NCBI RefSeq assembly: GCF_017498545.1
Contig: NZ_CP071793.1
Coordinates: forward strand, 1,178,001-1,242,000
Length of the DNA stretch: 64,000 nucleotides
Reading direction: 5' to 3'
From: Sulfidibacter corallicola
Lineage (GTDB): Bacteria; Acidobacteriota; Holophagae; Acanthopleuribacterales; Acanthopleuribacteraceae
Of this stretch, positions 62,187-64,000 are shown in pieces. How positions within the stretch are numbered: position 1 is the first letter of the stretch; the number at the start of each line of letters is the position of its first letter. Under the pieces are notes generated by a model. The model saw only the letters and a list, made by a program, of their open reading frames with translations, made no database searches and was not told the origin of the DNA. A program made the translations under genes and the position numbers.

Positions 62187-63554
62187 TTACTTCACGTACA
62201 CGGTTTTCACGTTGACGAATTCGCGGATACCGAAGATCGAGAGCTCGCGGCCGTAGCCCGAATCCCTGATGCCCCCGAACGGCAGGCGCGGATCGGAGCG
62301 CACGAAATCGTTGACGAAGCAGGCACCGGCCCGGAGTTCTTTTTCGGCGATTCGGTTGCCGCGTTCGATGTCCCGAGTGAAGATCGCCCCGCCCAAACCG
62401 AAACAGGAGTCGTTGGCCAGCCGAATGGCTTCGGCTTCGTCGCGGGCGGGCACGATGGCCGCGACCGGGCCGAACAGCTCCTCGCGGAATGCCGGGACGG
62501 TGGTCGGCACCTCGGTGAGCAGGGTCGGCGGGTAGAAGTATCCGTTGCCCGGTGGGATCTCGCCGCCCAGCTCCAGTTTGGCGCCGCCCGCCACACTCTC
62601 CCTCACCTGACGGTGAAGCTCGTCGCGCAGGTCGCGGCGGGCCATGGGACCCAGATCGAAAGAACCGGCGAAGGGATTGCCGAAGGTTTTGGTCGCCATC
62701 AGGTCGCGCACCCGTTTTTCAAATGCTTCGCGGACCGCGTCGACGACGATCAGGCGTTTGGCGGCGATGCAGCTCTGACCGCCGTTGATCAGTCGCGATG
62801 CGACGCATTTTTCCGCTGCGAGGGCGAGGTTCGCATCCTCCAGCACCAGGTAGGGATCGTTGCCGCCCAACTCCAACACCACTTTCTTCAGGGCCTGGCC
62901 GGCCAAGCCCGCCACGGCGCGACCGGCGCGCGTGCTTCCCGTCAACGTGACCGCCTGAATGGCATCGTCGGCGATGACCTGGGCCACGACCTCGTTTTCC
63001 GCTCTCAAGACGCGGCAACTGTCGGCCGGGAACCCGGCGTCGCGGAACAGGCTCTCGATCGCCTCGGCGCAGCCCGTGACGTTGGGTGCGTGTTTGAGGA
63101 CGAAGGTGTTGCCGGCCATCATCGCCGGGGCGGCGAACCGGAATACCTGCCAGAACGGAAAGTTCCAGGGCATGATGGCCAGCACCGTGCCCAGCGGTCG
63201 AAAGCTGACGTAGCTGCGGCCCGCTTCGGTGGGAACGGGTTGGGATTCCAGGAATTGTGCGCCTTGTTCGGCGTAGTATTCACAAACCCAGGCACATTTC
63301 TCCACCTCGCCGGCCGATTCCGCGAGGGGTTTGCCCATCTCTTCCGACATGAGCCGCCCGAATTCTTCCTTGTTCTCGCGCAATTTCTTGGCCGCGTTGT
63401 TCAGGAGTTGGGCGCGTTGGGAAAAATCGGTGGTGCGCCAGGTCTGGTGGCATTCGTGGACACGGCGGACCAGGGCCAGCGCCTCTTCTTGGGATAGTAC
63501 CGGATACTCGGCCAGCACTTCCGCGGTAGCGGGGTTGATGGAGACGTAAACCAT
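62187..63554 (-). CDS. Aldehyde dehydrogenase, short succinate-semialdehyde (Sad/YneI) type
   Basis: A 455-residue NAD(P)-dependent aldehyde dehydrogenase. IMPWNFPFWQVFRFAAPAMM, GSTRAGRAVAGLAG, catalytic Glu in VLELGGNDPYLV, catalytic Cys in INGGQSCIAAKR, and the C-terminal RLPFGGIRDSGYGREL pattern match the short YneI/Sad subgroup, which oxidises succinate semialdehyde in gamma-aminobutyrate or putrescine degradation. ATG 63554 has GAGG upstream. A single gene with no partner nearby; a glutamate-type decarboxylase is far away at 21.5 kb and no link should be assumed. Confidence 0.92.
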   Translation of the reverse strand: MVYVSINPATAEVLAEYPVLSQEEALALVRRVHECHQTWRTTDFSQRAQLLNNAAKKLRENKEEFGRLMSEEMGKPLAESAGEVEKCAWVCEYYAEQGAQFLESQPVPTEAGRSYVSFRPLGTVLAIMPWNFPFWQVFRFAAPAMMAGNTFVLKHAPNVTGCAEAIESLFRDAGFPADSCRVLRAENEVVAQVIADDAIQAVTLTGSTRAGRAVAGLAGQALKKVVLELGGNDPYLVLEDANLALAAEKCVASRLINGGQSCIAAKRLIVVDAVREAFEKRVRDLMATKTFGNPFAGSFDLGPMARRDLRDELHRQVRESVAGGAKLELGGEIPPGNGYFYPPTLLTEVPTTVPAFREELFGPVAAIVPARDEAEAIRLANDSCFGLGGAIFTRDIERGNRIAEKELRAGACFVNDFVRSDPRLPFGGIRDSGYGRELSIFGIREFVNVKTVYVK

Positions 63555-63943
63555 ACGTACCTCTGCGTTTGGAATCCTTTACCGCCCTGTCCGCTGCGGT
63601 GGATGCGCCGACGACCGGAAACCGGCGGCCGGTCGTGAACAGGTGCCGATCTGGGGGTCGTAAGTTGCGTCGTATGAACGAATTGTCCGAGGATGACCAG
63701 AGCCACTCTAACATGCCGCGATAGTGGGTGCAAGGTGCCAAAAGCCGAGGTTTTCACTGGCTTTTCAGCGCACTTTTCGAGGGCCGAGAATGAAATTGAA
63801 AATTCATTAAGCTGTTTAAATTAAAAGGTTTGTGTGATAGTGAGTTCTTGTGGTTTTTGACGGCTGCGTCGGCTGCGCCCAGCACCCGAGCGCGCGTCGC
63901 ATTTCGGCCGTCCCGGAGGATCCCGGCGTGTTAGGATCTCGTC
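63555..63943. other. Intergenic region, no gene seen
   Basis: A 389-base divergent gap. An AT-rich stretch at about 63790-63840 is a plausible promoter area. No ORF with family resemblance. Confidence 0.5.
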
Positions 63944-64000
63944 ATGAAGCGCAAGATCGTGGGGTTTCACCAGGACGAAGAAGATCACTGGGTCGCCGAT
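63944..64000 (+). CDS. DUF3565-family protein (5' end only)
   Basis: The first 19 codons read MKRKIVGFHQDEEDHWVAD, the characteristic opening of the DUF3565 family, whose short members continue with a Cys-Gly-His block outside the window. ATG 63944 follows AGGA at seven bases. Function of the family is not established. The rest is cut off by the window edge. Confidence 0.75.
   Translation, partial: MKRKIVGFHQDEEDHWVAD

Noticed and set aside
1..64000. tRNA, rRNA, insertion sequences, prophage or integrase genes
   Set aside because: No cloverleaf-like sequence, transposase or integrase motif was recognised by eye. A covariance-model scan would be needed to exclude small RNAs.

Overview
The window is GC-rich, densely coded bacterial DNA with many secreted beta-propellers, Ser/Thr kinases joined to receiver or TPR domains, an ECF sigma factor of the kinase-linked type, a futalosine-pathway mqnA and natural-product genes. 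This mix fits a large-genome member of the Acidobacteriota (an Acanthopleuribacter/Sulfidibacter-like organism is my best guess) or another deep-branching predatory or biofilm lineage. That placement is inference: no rRNA gene is present. I found no tRNA, rRNA, CRISPR array, prophage or intact insertion sequence.

Layout. 0-14.6 kb: the 5' end of fdhD at the left edge, a secreted cadherin-like/LRR protein, an array of GGTGTCCCG-centred repeats, a receiver-kinase fusion, a catalytically dead beta-lactamase-fold membrane protein, a minor-pilin trio, a DUF454 protein, an intergenic cluster of DnaA-box-like 9-mers, an S51 peptidase, and an ECF sigma factor with a 1027-residue kinase-TPR protein. 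14.9-25.6 kb: a mosaic polyketide/peptide synthase (methyltransferase, decayed KR and ACP, an orphan post-KS linker, a live carrier and a heterocyclization domain), divergent from a PLP decarboxylase, then a secreted PA14/glycosidase-like protein. 26.3-29.0 kb: an AlgI/AlgX-type exopolysaccharide O-acetylation pair.

29.4-39.0 kb holds the most striking unit: a six-gene, translationally coupled minus-strand operon (alcohol dehydrogenase, glutamine-dependent asparagine synthetase, methyltransferase, Fe(II)/2OG oxygenase, NRPS A-PCP-reductase, NadR-type NMN adenylyltransferase/ribosylnicotinamide kinase). It diverges from an NrtR-type Nudix regulator, and two perfect palindromes lie in the shared promoter. 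I read this as a small natural-product pathway wired to NAD metabolism.

39-51.5 kb: a HupE-like membrane protein, three secreted PQQ-like propellers, and a LuxE-like/LuxC-like/Fe-alcohol dehydrogenase set able in principle to convert a carboxylic acid to its alcohol, plus a HemW/HemN-like radical SAM enzyme. 51.8-64 kb: a tandem-receiver diguanylate cyclase, an SPFH protein, a WG-repeat protein, MqnA, an NSS symporter, a Na+/H+ antiporter-like protein with a possibly structured leader, a succinate-semialdehyde-type dehydrogenase and the start of a DUF3565 gene. A dispersed extragenic element with covarying hairpins occurs at 29.0-29.4 kb and twice at 61.4-62.0 kb.
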